Shown here one piece after another: positions 1 to 11,483 of a DNA stretch of 64,000 nucleotides (positions are counted from its first letter, which is position 1; the number at the start of each line of letters is the position of its first letter). The stretch is from Guadua angustifolia (Eukaryota; Streptophyta; Magnoliopsida; Poales; Poaceae). Location of the stretch: NCBI GenBank assembly GCA_036346375.1, contig CM070517.1:47526200-47590199 (forward strand), in the 5' to 3' direction. The notes under the pieces were generated by a model, which was not told the DNA's origin, ran no database searches, and worked only from the letters and a program-made list of their open reading frames with translations. A program made the translations under genes and the position numbers.

Positions 1-870
1 CTTTCCTCTCGATTCTTTGATATCATGGTTCATCTCACCATTCACCTTGTCAAGGAGATAGGTATCTCGGACCAGGTATCTCGCACAACATGTTCCTTTT
101 CGAGAGGTACATGAGTGTCTCAAGAAGTACGCCTCAGAATCGTCACAAGTAGAAGGCAGATTGCCGAGGGCTACATGACGGAGGAGGTGATAGAGTTTTG
201 TGTTGATTACATGAATGATCTAAACCCTATCGGCGTCCCCATATCACGACATGAGGGGCTACGGGGCAAAGGACAATAGGAAGGCAATCAATTGCATGCA
301 ATGATCTTGTTGCATTCAAGCAAGCACATTTCACAGCTGCCAAGCAATCAACTATAGTCGCCTTATGTCCTTCAAAGACAAGAGTGTCTCGCACATGAAG
401 TTCACAGGAAGATAGAGAGTTGGATAACCCCTGCACATGGATTCTTTCAAGAATTGCCATGTATACATCCTTGAGGAAGGGTCAAACGATGAACTATTGC
501 AACGCTTGGCTCTGGGACCATCACAAGAAATCGTGACATCAAGGGGTATGAGATCAATGGTTACACATTCTACACCAAATCCAGATAACAGAGCACCAAC
601 CGTAATAATGGCAGTCTCAGATAGACGCCAAGACAACAAGAAGTTGGACACATATTATGGTTTCATAGAAGAAATAGGAGCTCGACTATGAACCTCAAGG
701 TCCTCTATTTAAGTGCCAATGGGTCAAGTGACTCCAAACGGTGTGAAGGTTGACAAATACAAGATGACAACCGTGGATCTCACAAAGTCGCATTATAGAA
801 CCGCTGTTCTCGCGAACGATGTGATCCAGTTCTATGTAATGGACATATCAAGCAAACCTAAAAAGCGTAT
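1..870 (+). pseudogene. Decayed CACTA TNP2-type transposase, C-terminal part (copy A)
   Basis: The product would be the C-terminal part of the large CACTA (En/Spm) transposase. Read across frames, bases 10-60 give FFDIMVHLTIHLVKEI, the signature of the region annotated as DUF4218 in plant TNP2 proteins. Bases 725-865 give a block with GVKVDKYKMTTVDLTKSHYR followed by VIQFYVMDISSKPKK, matching the DUF4216-like region that usually ends these proteins. No single frame stays open and several stops intervene, so this is a relic that begins before the window. A homologous but clearly different copy lies at 2065-3170. The family call rests on motif order, not on alignment. Confidence 0.7.
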
Positions 871-1339
871 GACAAGCAAAAGGTAATGCCAAAGCGACAT
901 GTGGTTCTCCAAGGCAAACGAAGGATTGTAGGAGTTGAGAACGCCACCGACGGGAAGAGTATGGTCGGGCCGACGAGCTCCTCCTTTTACAGCTTGATGT
1001 CGACATAAACGCCCTGCGTGATGTTGATGTCGATGTTCTACATACGTCACGATCATAACGGCGAACAATTGTAAAGACGAAGACTTAAGATGTACTACTT
1101 GTATACAAATTATTCCATATGATCATGTTGATATGTTGATGTTTAACATTGCTTGTATATAATTATTTCTACAAATTTTAAAATAAAAAAGCCGTAAAAC
1201 CATTTGTACAAATTTTAAAATGAGAACAAAGCCCAAAATTTATATCCACTCTATGAAAGGATTGCATAAATTTTAGCATACCTAAAAAGGAAGTTGTCCT
1301 CACCCGCAAGTACATCGACAGGAAAACGCCAGACTTTAA
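871..1339. other. Spacer between CACTA gene fragments
   Basis: AT-rich stretch (especially 1075-1265) with no recognisable coding content or terminal repeat. It separates the TNP2-like relic on the left from the Transposase_24-like relic on the right. Confidence 0.4.
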
Positions 1340-1845
1340 TCAATTTCTAAGCTAGCCGATCATTGGGATGTTTTCGAGGAATACAAGCCGTTGATGCAGG
1401 ACAAGCCGCGAGAGAAAACAGGTGAATGCCCGAAGAAGAATTACCACCACTATCTCTGACCTGGTTACATCAAGGCTACAAAGAAATGGGACAAGGGAAG
1501 ACGAACTCGGCAGACAGGATGTTATACCTAAAACCGAGAATTGGGAGCCCCGCTCACAAGAATCGGTTCTTGGCTCACGGGGCAAACTTGTCGATGACTA
1601 GCTTGGTGATGTCACCGATACCCAAGAAGTTGGTGAAAGGATTGTAGAAGCCATTGAGGATTCGGTCAGATCCTTGGTGACGACAGGAGAATGACGAGCT
1701 AACATATGCCCTTCAAAACCCCGAGCACCGGACGGACACGAGAGTTTGGAAGGTGCCATGGAGGCACGGTTTTACCAAAGACTCAAGCACTTACAAGAGC
1801 CGGATGAAGCAAGAGGAGAGATCGTGGTAGAGTGAGCCGATTGAG
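1340..1845 (+). pseudogene. Decayed CACTA second-ORF (Transposase_24-like) fragment
   Basis: Across frames the + strand gives a KKNYHHYL..GY block at about 1430-1475, ending in KATKKWDKG. It is followed at about 1685-1840 by ENDELTYALQNPEHRTDTR and then VPWRHGFTKDSSTYKSRMK. These blocks are characteristic of the plant Ptta/En/Spm accessory protein (PF03004 type), which often has a HHLGSGGY motif; here that motif is degraded. Frameshifts and stops break it into short ORFs. It sits between two TNP2 relics in the same direction, so the locus is rearranged or contains more than one CACTA element. Confidence 0.6.
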
Positions 1846-2064
1846 GAAGAGTTTAGAGCTACGAAGCCCATCGATGTCCCGGTCACGCAAAAGTGTCCGG
1901 GCAATGAGCTACCAGGAGCACTACGCTCGACCAATGTTCAGCGGCGCTTGAATCGGATCATCCGACCGCCAAGAAAAGAGCGCTGCCCATGTCTTGATGA
2001 CCCAAATGCTCCTAGTTGCTATCGTAAATATTTCGCCGAGGATGTCAGTTTGCAATCACGAAGC

Positions 2065-3170
2065 TCATATTTCTTCAATGCGATCTCTGCGCAGTTATTG
2101 ACCCCGATATGCTAGACAACTTACAGAGTGAGGTGGTGCAGACTCTATGTCACTTGAGATGCATTTCCCACCATCGTTCTTCGACGCCATGGTCCATCTT
2201 GTTGTTCACCTTGTCGAGAGATTAAGATATGTGGCCCGCATTCTTACGCTACATGTATCCGCTCGAGAGGTACATGGGTATATTAAAGTCCTACGTGAGG
2301 AATCGGTGAAACTCGAGGGTAGTATTGTGGAAGGTTATGGGACCAAGAGGTTATTGAGTTCTGCGTGGACTATCTCGGAGAAGACAAGCAATCGGTGTTC
2401 TCTATCTCGCCATGAGGGCGATTATTCGCAAAGGAACTGCTAGCGAAACTAACGAGGCCACAGATTTGATATGTATTGCAAAGCGCATCGATGATCTTTT
2501 GCAAAGACAAAGATGGTTGCGGTGGTATATCGAAAGACAAGTCGATTTTACGAGAAGAGAATCCACATATGGATGAGCTTTCCATCATGCGAGAACACAA
2601 CGATAGATTTCTAACATGGTTCAAACAGAGGCAGAGGTCTCGTTAGTGATACTATCAAATGGTTGGTCGACGGACCTAGATTTAATGTACGATATGGCAG
2701 GGTACGATATTAATGGGTACACCTTTTACATCGAAAGTCGATGATAAGAGTATTGCTCAAAAGCAATGTGTCAAGATAGATGCTTTGTCCGATGAACATC
2801 ATCGAAAGGAGGATCCTCAATGGCAATGAACTCTTATTACGGGTGATCAAGAAATTTGGGAGCTCGACACGGAATATACCGATTCCATTGTTCGATGTAA
2901 GTGGGTGGGACTTCCACATGGAGTGAAGGTCGACAAGAGAGGTTTTACTCTTGTGGATCTCAACAGACTCGCCTATAAAGATGACCCATTCAGACTTGCG
3001 AAGCAAGCAAATCAAGTCTTCTATGTGCGTGATCCCGCCAATCCGAGGTTGCACGCCGTCCTTATGGTAAGCGGCGGATCGTTGGTGTCGAAAATGTCAT
3101 AGATGAAGAAGAATACGACCAATTCGATGAAATACCTCCGCTTGCGGATGGGGCCTGTCTTAAGCGGTGA
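2065..3170 (+). pseudogene. Decayed CACTA TNP2-type transposase, C-terminal part (copy B)
   Basis: Around 2075-2160 the + strand reads AVIDPDMLDNLQSEVVQTL, leading into HLEMHFPPSFFDAMVHLVV (2150-2210), the textbook DUF4218-type motif of TNP2. Near 2905-3070 it reads GVKVDKRGFTLVDLNRLAYK, then QVFYVRDPANPR, the DUF4216-type C-terminus. The frame shifts between these blocks and internal stops are present, so no full protein can be made. It is a homologue of the relic at 1-870, better preserved at both ends. No CACTA terminus was found directly upstream. Confidence 0.75.
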
Positions 3171-3639
3171 CAACGACACACATGGAAGAAATTATATGCG
3201 TGTAGATCATCAAGAAGGGTTATATTGTAAATAAAAGGAGTACATCATTGTATCGCTTGATATGTGTTTGCAAAGGTTATGTGTACGTATGAAACTTTCA
3301 CAAATTTTGTCAATGCATTGTGGTATGTAGCTACTTAATGGAATGAAAAGAAGGCACTCTACATCAAATCATTTTCGAATTTTCGAATACTTGGACTTTA
3401 TTTGAGAAAGATTTGACTTTTCTACTCTTTGACCAAAAAGTATGCCTACAAAGTGAATTTGGGCTTTGCTTTTAATGCTTACTCATTTTGCCAAAATCCT
3501 TTTAGAAAAGATCTCAGAGTATCACAAAGTATGTTTCGCAAACTTTCAAATAATTCCAACTATGTGTGCAAAAGATATGGCCTTTTCACTTTTTGATCGA
3601 TATCTCAGAATTCAGACTTTATGGTTTGTCGTGAAAACA
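3171..3639. other. AT-rich spacer after TNP2 relic
   Basis: No coding motif and no recognisable terminal repeat. It lies between the TNP2-like C-terminus and the inverted-repeat subterminal array that starts near 3655. Confidence 0.4.
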
Positions 3640-3654
3640 AACAAGGCCTATATT

Positions 3655-3945
3655 TGTATCGGTTCTTATTCAAAGCTTACACATATACATAATCATTTGT
3701 ATCGGTTTTGTAATAAAACCGATAGTAATATTATCCTTCGCTTGTATCGGTTTTACTTTAGAACCGATAGAAATATCACTCCTAGGGTTTTCCTTAGTAC
3801 AAGTATTTCTATCGGTTTTTTTTACAAACCCGATAGAGATACTATAATTGTATCGGTTTTAGTTGAAAACCGATAGGAATATGCCTCCCAGGGTTTTCCT
3901 TAGTACAAGTATTTCTATCGGTGTTTTTGGAAAACCGATAGTAAT
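3655..3945. repeat. Left subterminal inverted-repeat array of a CACTA element
   Basis: The core TATCGGTTTT recurs in alternation with its complement AAAACCGATA, forming about five small hairpin units (3660-3730, 3748-3775, 3808-3838, 3852-3880, 3916-3945). A 24-bp phrase containing CTTAGTACAAGTATTTC occurs twice (3792 and 3898). Arrays of short motifs in both orientations next to the ends are the hallmark of CACTA elements, where they bind the accessory TNP protein. The same core, as CTCTATCGGTTCT, is arrayed at 11484-11760, which ties the two ends together. A clean left terminal CACTA motif was not found. Confidence 0.65.
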
Positions 3946-3984
3946 GAGGGAGAGTGAACAATATTACGCGCGCGCTCCTCCATT

Positions 3985-4290
3985 TTTTTGCCCTAGCTCC
4001 CGCCCACGCCTGAATTGCTCCCGCACCACGATTTCTTCGCCTCCACCGCCAACGTCGCCGCAAGCCTCCACTCCCTCTCCTCCTCACGCCGCACTCCTTC
4101 CCCGCCGAATCGCCCCCACGCCGCCGAGTCCTCCCCCCGCCGACTCTTCCCACGCCGCCGACTCTTCCCCACGCCGAAGTCGCCCCCACGCCGACTCCTC
4201 CCCCGCCGACTCTTCTTCTTCCCACGCCGTCGACTCCTCCCGCACCAATCACTTTGGTAGATTGTCTTCGCGGCTCGGATCCGGCGTGAG
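3985..4290 (+). other. GC-rich leader / first exon of the CACTA gene
   Basis: Sharp switch to C-rich sequence full of CTCC and GCCGCC right after the subterminal array, with open frames biased to Pro, Ser and Arg. It ends near a plausible splice donor (GGCGTGAGTAAGG at 4284-4296). This pattern fits a 5' UTR/first exon just inside the left end of a CACTA element. The compositional frames are not evidence of a real protein. Confidence 0.4.
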
Positions 4291-4296
4291 TAAGGA

Positions 4297-5970
4297 ACTT
4301 TACTCCCCTCTGCTGGTATTGTGTCAAGGACCGATTGAGAAATTTGGGGAACTAGCCATCGAGCTAGAGGTCGTTTTTCTTGATCCGAAACACCGAAGTT
4401 TGTTATCTTCCGCCGCTCAATGATGATTCAAATAGTTGAGATTATATTGATCTCGCTAGCTAGTGAATGCTTTCGTAGTTCAAGACCTTGTTTTAGATCA
4501 TTGTGTTTAGACTTCATCTTGGCCTTGTTGCTTACGGATATGTGCTATGTCATCCTCGTGATTAGTTACATTACATGGCTTGAATAGCTTTGTTATCATC
4601 GGTACATTCTCGAACTTATTGTTACTAGTCCGGTGCCCGTGTGTTAGACCATTTTAATCTTTGTCTTCTTTGTTCGAGTTTGTCATAAGTCCATAAGCGA
4701 AGTTCTAGTGAATCAATTTTCTTAAAACAATGCTGAATTGTGTAGATTCACCGATTTGATTGATATATTACGTGATATATACCGCTGAAATTGGTGTTGA
4801 GGGCTCATTTGGAGCAACCCATCAATTTATGAAATCTGAGAGCAAAATTGCTAAATCAACCATGAGCAAGATCTTTGGTTTGTTTAGTTTGTTTATTATC
4901 CATGCTAGATGCTATGCTTATTTGTGATCGATCATGAATTACTTTGCTTACAAGCTCGTTCTCGTTGAAGTCATGATTTTATCATATGTTCCCGCATAAT
5001 GGATAATGTGTGCTTAGTTATATATGGGTTAAGTTATTGTTTCATTATGCTCATATCGCAAATATTTCAACAAATCCGTAAACCAAATTTCCAAACTTCA
5101 ATTACGAGTTTAGTTTAGCAAAAGTGGACTTCGATACCAACAGGTTTGCAAACTACCAAAACCCGATGTTAAGCCAGATATGTGTTGTTGCTATATATGT
5201 GGATTACCTTATCTTTGTTGTCTTAGTTTTAACAAGCGCAACATATATGGTCTTATTTGTCCTTATATGATTCTCAATTCGATTTTTCTCTATGCTTGGT
5301 GTATCTCTTGGATAGTCCGGTATTTTACAAAGTTAGCACCGCAAAAGTATTCATACATTTCTATATAGCATAATCTTTCCATATGCAAAGTGATTGCTTG
5401 TTCATATATGCAAGATGATGGCTTGTAGCAACTTTTGAGTATGCCATTGGTATAGTTATTTCAATCTTAATTGCATATTACTTTTTTATCTCAAAGATAT
5501 GTTAGAGTTTAGGTTATGTAACCTCGTCTCCCTGCTCGAGAGTGCTTAATTATAAATATTTGGAATAGCATATTTATAAGCAAGCGCCTCTAATTGTCCA
5601 TGTTTTTGGCGATTCGAGATATGTGGTTCGGGCAAGTTCCTGAGCTGTTGTACAACTCACAGAGTAGATTTCGGTAGCGTCTCCCAATTGTTCTCCGGAT
5701 ACACACCCCTCTTGACTTGTTGTCGAGACGTGTATCTGGAGAACAGCAGGGAGATGCTTCCGAAATTTTCTCTGGAGTAGTACAACGGCTTAGAACTTGT
5801 CTCAACCACATCCTCGAATGGGATTAGGACCAAACCTATTTAGAGGTTAGGAGTCATCGTTGAAGATCATTCGTTTCTCTGTTTGTTGTCAATGAGCTGT
5901 TGCTTTACATGATTTATTGTCAACTTCACATAATTGCTACGAATTGCTTTATCTCATGTCAAATATATGA
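4297..5970 (+). other. Probable long intron / non-coding part of CACTA element
   Basis: AT-rich with no recognisable domain in any frame. It lies between the putative leader exon and the first coding block at 5976. An imperfect inverted repeat of about 37 bp is visible at 5682-5758: TCTCCCAATTGTTCTCCGGA... facing ...TCTGGAGAACAGCAGGGAGA. Confidence 0.35.
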
Positions 5971-5994
5971 CCATGTCAGATAAGAAAACTGAAA

Positions 5995-7250
5995 ATGTCG
6001 CAACTAGAGAGCATCGACTCATCGCTAGACAGAACCGAATTAGCTGCTCCTGAGGGGCCGAGCGAACTTCGAAGTGTCGAGCCGAGCCAACTTCCAAGTG
6101 TCGAGGGGCCGAGCGAACTTCCAAGTGTCGAGCCGAGCCAACTTCCAAGTGTCGAGGGGCCGAGTAAGGTGAGGAAGGCCCGAGGACCGAGTAAAGGGGC
6201 CACAGGGAGAACACCGCAGGTTCTCCAGTTCAATGCCACGGGGGTTTGCACGGGTCCTCCTAAGTACAAGGGGCGATACCGCTCATTCCTCGGCCAATTG
6301 GTGAGGGAGAGGGTTGCCATAACAGTTAAGGACCGGAGAAAGGAGGTCACGAAAGCGTAAGAACCGGTGTGGGACGAGGTGAAGGGCAAATGGATTATAC
6401 AAGAGGAGGCGAAAACAATGCCAAAGATGACGCCATGAAGAGGATGGGTGTGGCTTTGAGGCACTTCGGGGCTACATGCATAGTGAGTACGTCTTTGAAA
6501 GGCCTTACACCATTCGAGAAGTATCCGCTCGTGACTCCGATGTTTGGGAGGAGTTCACGAGATCAAGGGTACGCCTTGGAGGCGAGGAGCCGAGAGAAGA
6601 ACATTGGTATCAGAGGCGAGAACACGCACTCCGCACCACCTCGGTTCAGTGCTACGAAGGGAAGAAAGCGAATGGGCGCGAGTAACCGAGGAGTGCGCGA
6701 ACTCCGGACGGCGCTGTTTTACTCCCACATATGTGAGGAGCGCGCGACGTGATGGGTATTAGCGAGGACAAAGAAATCCGCGGACGGGCATTTGGTAGTA
6801 CCAAACCCGCTATCACGCAAGTCGTCTCCACCATCGTAAGTCACAAACTTACTACATTGCGCCAACCATTCTGTTGTATTTCAGATCTAATTCAGACTTC
6901 TCTTGCAGGAGGAGGTCACCAGAGGAAAGAGCAGGGACCTTTGTTAGCCAAGGGTCAAATGACATCTTGTCCTCCATGATCGGGAAGTCCCACCATAAGG
7001 GCGGGCACTTGCCGAGGGCGGGCATCTGAAGAAGACGATTCAAGACGAGGTTAGGAGTGCGTGGCAAGATCATGGGAGGCACGACGAGCGCATGAAGGAC
7101 ACGCCAGGAGGAGATCAAGGAGGAGATGAGGGGGAGATGACAGACGTGAGCAGGAGATGAGGGTAGAGATGGACCGCTTGAGGGCCGAGATGATGGCGAT
7201 GTTCTCCCAGTCGAGCGGATGACCCCGCCTCTGCATGTAAACTCAGGTTG
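5995..7250 (+). pseudogene. CACTA Transposase_24-like accessory protein, interrupted frames
   Basis: An open stretch starts MSQLESIDSSLDRTEL at 5995. It then has a short repeat region (alternating EGPSELPSVE and PSQLPSV, about 6055-6165) and the block FNATGVCTGPPKYKGRYRS ending in LGQLVRERVAITV near 6310, typical of CACTA accessory ORFs. Reading past a stop at 6358, further blocks follow: WDEVKGKWIIQ (6369-6400), HHLGSVLRREESEWAR (about 6635-6685), and a charged, probably coiled-coil tail (6900-7230). These follow the usual order of a Transposase_24-type protein. Frameshifts and stops break it. The hAT element at 7501 separates it from the ULP1-like half. Confidence 0.6.
6055..6170 (+). repeat. 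In-frame tandem repeat inside the CACTA accessory gene
   Basis: A unit of about 51 bp encoding alternating GPSELPSVE and PSQLPSVE is present about 2.3 times, nearly identical in DNA. The reading frame is kept across copies, so the repeat expanded by replication slippage in a coding context. Confidence 0.75.
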
Positions 7251-7872
7251 ACCAAAGAACAAGGGTCTAAAACGATAAAATTTGGTCCGCAGCCTAAAGG
7301 TAATAGTTAATTTTGCATGGCTTCGAGGTGCGAGGGTAACTCCCCAATATTTTCTCTTAAGTTGCGCACCTCTTGCGGCGCCTCTGAAGTGCCACTCACG
7401 CCGACGAAGACGGATTTCTGTTGAGGTCTGACGCGGGTTGCATTTCCATGCAACGAGACCGACATGGTGCATGGTCACCTTTGGGGAAGGGCTACATGAG
7501 TAGGGTGAAAACGGATCGGATCTGGCGGATATTGCTCTTCCCGTATCCTAACCCATATTTTTTCCCGGATTCGAACCGGATACGGGCTAGCCGGATCCGG
7601 ATCTGAATCCGGATAATTCGGATACGGATCTGGTCGGATATATGAACGATCGAAACGGATAATTTGGGAACGGATAATACACGATACATAAAGTAATATA
7701 TGTTGAATTAAACCACACAAATATCAAATACATAACAATAATAGTAAGCAATCCTTGACATCACAGTTCACGAGCAAGTAGCCAAGCAACTAAGTTTAAG
7801 GACTTTAAAGTCTTTTATGATATACGCTCATAGACATAACAGTGTGTATAATCATGGAAAATATCATTATAT

Positions 7873-7972
7873 ATACCATATAAATATAATTTAGCGAGAA
7901 GCAAAGCAACAAATTAGTTGATGTCAACTAATTTGTTGCTTTGCTTCCTGCTAAATTATATTTATATGGTAT
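7873..7972. repeat. 100-bp near-perfect palindrome inside the hAT element
   Basis: Bases 7873-7921 and 7924-7972 are inverted copies of 49 nt with about two mismatches, joined by a 2-nt loop. A transcript from either strand would fold into a long hairpin. It may be a tiny foldback element or a head-to-head duplication. It is not one of the hAT termini. Confidence 0.9.
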
Positions 7973-8454
7973 AAGTATAATGCGGTATATTTTTATCATT
8001 AGCTCGCATACCTTTCACGTTAGCTTGATCAATAAAAATTGAAAGTATCATAAGTTGAAAGCCTAATATTAAAATCTACAAAGCACATGATGTAAATCCA
8101 TGACGTAAAGCGCATAACAAAGTTCATTGTTGCCTCTGACCAAGATTCATCTTGGAACAAGGAAACAGAAGATGTTGCACAACTAAAAACAAAAACCATA
8201 TCGATACTATGCTATGCAAAGGTCCAACATTCCCCATTTGTTCTTCACTACTCGTCCCATCAAATTTAAATTTTATGTGTTATTGTCATACAAACACAAG
8301 CAGAGGAGGCACCCATAACAACTAACAAGCGGGCATATTGCTTCAATTTCCATTGAACAAGGATAGAATCACGTGAGATATAAAATGGACTCGATAATAC
8401 TTCATCGGCATCAGTAGTATAATGCCTAATGACCTAAGGTATAGCCAATACATT

Positions 8455-8745
8455 CTTAACATTTCGCTCATAGCCAATCATCAAATATTCTTATCACCAC
8501 TAGATCAAACATCACACATTCTTATCATTCTCGCATAATAGATCAAGTCCATAGCATTCTTATCATTAGCTCAAGATTCTTATCATTCTTATCATTCTCG
8601 CATAATAGAGCATCACATCAATACATTCTTATCATTCTCAAACATCAATACATTCTTATCATTCTCAAACATCACACATTCTGACATTCTTATCATTCTC
8701 GGTCACTAGATCAAACATCACACATTCATGATTCATATCATTCTC
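8455..8745. repeat. Irregular tandem repeat of CATTCTTATCATTCTC units
   Basis: The phrase CATTCTTATCATTCTC and variants recurs about ten times, mixed with ATCACACATT and CATAATAGATCAA phrases. It lies in the right half of the hAT element just before the GC-rich segment. Confidence 0.8.
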
Positions 8746-8794
8746 GAGACAATAGAGTATTCTCTCACTGTCTTCTTCAAGCAAATTGAGTTGA

Positions 8795-9260
8795 GGGGGG
8801 GGAGCGCCGCCATCGGGGACCGCCGGGAGGGCGGAGAGGAGCGCCGGACTTGGGGGACCGCCGGTCGGGGAGGGCCGAGAGGAACGCCGGACGCCGGGGG
8901 CTGCGGTGGGTATAGCCAGAGCCCAGAGGCCAGAGGGGGAGCGCCGAGCCGCCGACCGGGAAAAGTTGCCGTCGAGGAAGGAAGTGCCAGCCGCCGGGGA
9001 CCGCCGGTCGGGGGGGGAGCGCCGGCCGCCAGGGACCACCGGTCGGGGGGAGGGAGAGCTGGCCGCCGGTGCTGGGGAAGGGAATCGGAGAGGCGATCCA
9101 GATCTGAGACTGAGAGACAGGGAGACTGGGAGAGAGACGGCCAGACGGGGAGTCGAGTCACTGAGTCAGGGTCGGCCGGACGGGAGTCAAGGACTCAAGG
9201 TCAAGCGCTAGGGCTCCAGCCTCCAGAGCTCCAGAGACGGGCGGAATAAGGCCGTAAGGG
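8795..9260. repeat. GC-rich repetitive segment of the hAT element
   Basis: Strongly purine-biased on + and rich in a repeated GACCGCCGGTCGGGG-like unit (8818, 8858, 8998, 9037). Open frames exist on both strands (for example 8728-9249 on +), but they are compositional and show no domain. The segment could be captured host sequence or a promoter region; I cannot name a source. Confidence 0.55.
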
Positions 9261-9535
9261 TTGGGCTCAGCCGCTCAAGTGACAGCCTGCCGGCCCATGA
9301 TCCACGTGACAGACAATCCGGATATCCGAATTCCCGAATACCCGATATCCGTTTCCCGACCCATATTTTCCGGATAGTGGGCGCTCCGAATCCGATCCGG
9401 TATCCGTTTATAAATATCCGGATCCGGATCCGGATCCGACCCGATATCCGTTTTGCTTCCCGGATCCGGACGAAACCGGATCCGGCTCCGGATCGGGCGG
9501 GAATTATCCGTCCCGTTTTCACCCCTATACATGAG

Positions 9536-9990
9536 GGTCCAGGTGGACTACGTCCACGAAGCCTTCTTATCACATGTGCTCGAGTTCCCCCCCAACGAAG
9601 AGATCACCACTCTCGGGCAAGCGCACATGTCGTTCATCAAATGGCCCACGGCAGCGCCGTCTTGGTCAAGGTAAAAACCTCGCTTTCGCACCATTCCAAA
9701 GAGTATTGCAACAAGTTGTTCATACGCTGCTTTGTAGGTTCCTACCGCACTGCGCCTCCTCCCACGATCGCGGACGAGTCCCGCTGCAGTAATCGAAGCT
9801 GGTGCATAAAAGGGCTACCACGACGACCCACAGAACCACCGGAGGCCTCCGCTAAAAGCCAAGGCTCACACAGACCACAAAGTGCCTCTCAGTACTGTGA
9901 AAAGCCTCCAACCCCGCCCGGAGACTCCTTCGCCCGAAAGGAGAGCCGCATGAGCCACAGAGAAGCCCTATAATTTTAGGCGTATGAACA
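9536..9990 (+). pseudogene. CACTA gene segment upstream of the ULP1 domain
   Basis: Immediately right of the hAT TSD the + strand reads RVQVDYVHEAFLSHVLEFPP, followed by TTLGQAHMSFIKWP. This resembles a small domain found in CACTA-encoded proteins before the ULP1 protease part. A donor-like GGTAAAA follows at 9669. The remainder to 9990 has open frames but no motif I can name. It is probably the same broken gene as the Transposase_24-like part left of the hAT insertion. Confidence 0.45.
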
Positions 9991-10384
9991 TGGAAAGCCC
10001 TTCTTCCTCCCCGCGAAATTGAATACTTTAGGCATGTGGACTCGATACCCATGGATGGTACATTGACAAAGTGAAAGGGAACGAAGCGCCGGGTCGACTT
10101 CAATGTTAGGTACAAAAGGACATTTCCACCGTGAGGACGACGGACATTTCGGTCGATTTTGAGGATATGTTCCGTCTCTACCAAATGATCTCCATCGACG
10201 TTTCCATCAGTGCGATCCTCGACACCGTGAGTATCGCACCACGTAGCATGACCTTAGAACTTCCATAGGATTTTGCATTATGCTTCAGAATATTCAATAC
10301 GAGTTGCGTGGCAATGAGGCAATGAGTCGTGATTTAATCGACAACTAATTGGGTTCGCCGACCACGAAGCCGGTGTCCGCAACG

Positions 10385-11230
10385 ATGGCTAGGCTTCAAC
10401 CGCAATGGCTTGGCCACATCAAGGGTGCGTTGAAAGTCGAGGCCAAGAAGGACTTCATTCTATTCCTGCATTACGAGGAGTAAGTACTACTACACCCTTC
10501 AATTACTTGTACGCACTTCAACCGTATGTGAACTTATTTCCTTCACAGATACCATTTAATAAGCAACCATTGGGTCCTACTCGTGATCATTCCGAGTAAC
10601 AACGTGGTCTACACTTTTAATTCCATTGAGAAGAGACCGATGGCCTACGCGATCAAGCCTCCTTTGGAGCAAGAAGTGCACTACTCTTATGTAACACTTT
10701 ACGTATTTAACTACGACATTCATTATTTTGTACTTATGACGTCTCTCCAATGTATATAGGGGTTTCTCGACTACGCCGCAGTATGAGGATACATGATCGA
10801 AAAAAGGGCTCCAAGCCGAGTATGTGCGCTTCAAGGTACAAGTGGCGTTCCCTATATAAGATTTAGATTTCGACATATTTTCTTCGTCTCTTAATTTTTT
10901 TTCTTTCTTCACAGTGCCATCAACAGGTAAGTGACGACCCTTGCGGTTTGTACGTCATGCATCACATGCCGATCTTGATTAGCCTCTCGCATCGCTTTCC
11001 CCGGTATATATGTACATGCATAATAATACAAGTAGCCTTTCACATAGAAATTTCAAAACTTAAATTAAAACACTCGCTTCTATTTTGCGACTCTCAATAT
11101 CCCCTGAAGAGTTTAGACCGCACTACGCCAACAAGATAAGGGACCACTTATGCGGTGGTAATGGATGGAATGTATGGTGGAGGACGGACGGTATAGAGAT
11201 CCCAAAGCTCGTACTAGGCTATATGTGAAC
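10385..11230 (+). pseudogene. ULP1-like (C48) cysteine protease domain carried by the CACTA element
   Basis: ULP1 proteases cleave SUMO-like conjugates; many plant CACTA and Mutator elements carry copies. After a GHIKGALKVEAKKDFIL stretch (about 10408-10465) and an intron-like gap, bases 10558-10680 read SNHWVLLVIIPSNNVVYTF, then NSIEKRPMAYAIKPPLEQ. This includes the catalytic His in NHW and an FNS triad where Asp is usual. A last exon near 10914-10970 reads CHQQ then VSDDPCGLYVMHHM, placing the catalytic Cys in DPCG. Introns with GTAAGT/CAG-type borders are plausible, but the middle exon (10758-10840) contains stops, so it is probably inactive. Confidence 0.65.
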
Positions 11231-11483
11231 AATATTACAAATCTCAATGGGATTACATGTGTACATGATGGTTAAGCATGTGTCGGTTGTAACAAAGTAT
11301 TCATTTCTCGAATGTGATATGTATTTGTTGTAACAATTAAAGTATTCATTTTACGTGAATGAGTTGTATTCATTTTCGTGAATGTGAATGTGATATACAT
11401 CTTTGTATGTTTGTGATATGTGCATATATATATTTGTGTGAAATATGTGCTGATTGGAGGGTCAATTGAAAGTAGCACACCCC

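Larger units (their letters stand above)
7501..9527. mobile_element. Non-autonomous hAT transposon with 8-bp TSD
   Basis: Left end TAGGGTGAAAACGGATCGG, right end (read inward) TAGGGGTGAAAACGGGACGG. The flanks are an exact 8-bp duplication, TACATGAG, at 7493-7500 and 9528-9535. An 8-bp TSD with TAGGGGTGAAAACGG-type ends is diagnostic of hAT. Both ends are built from many GGATCCGGAT/ATCCGGAT units (7510-7680 and 9318-9510), which look like transposase-binding repeats. No hAT transposase is visible inside. Instead there is AT-rich DNA, a near-perfect palindrome, a CATTCTTATCATTCTC repeat and a GC-rich segment. It sits inside the CACTA element and is therefore younger than it. Confidence 0.92.

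Noticed and set aside
3842..4423. Long overlapping ORFs on both strands in the GC-rich leader (161 and 186 codons)
   Set aside because: Composition-driven (Pro/Ser/Arg or Gly/Val/Arg runs) on both strands at once, no domain, and they run into the subterminal repeat array.
8728..9249. 173-codon ORF on + and opposing ORFs on - inside the hAT element
   Set aside because: Strong GC and purine bias with repeated GACCGCCGGTCGGGG units; every frame on both strands is open by composition. No motif.
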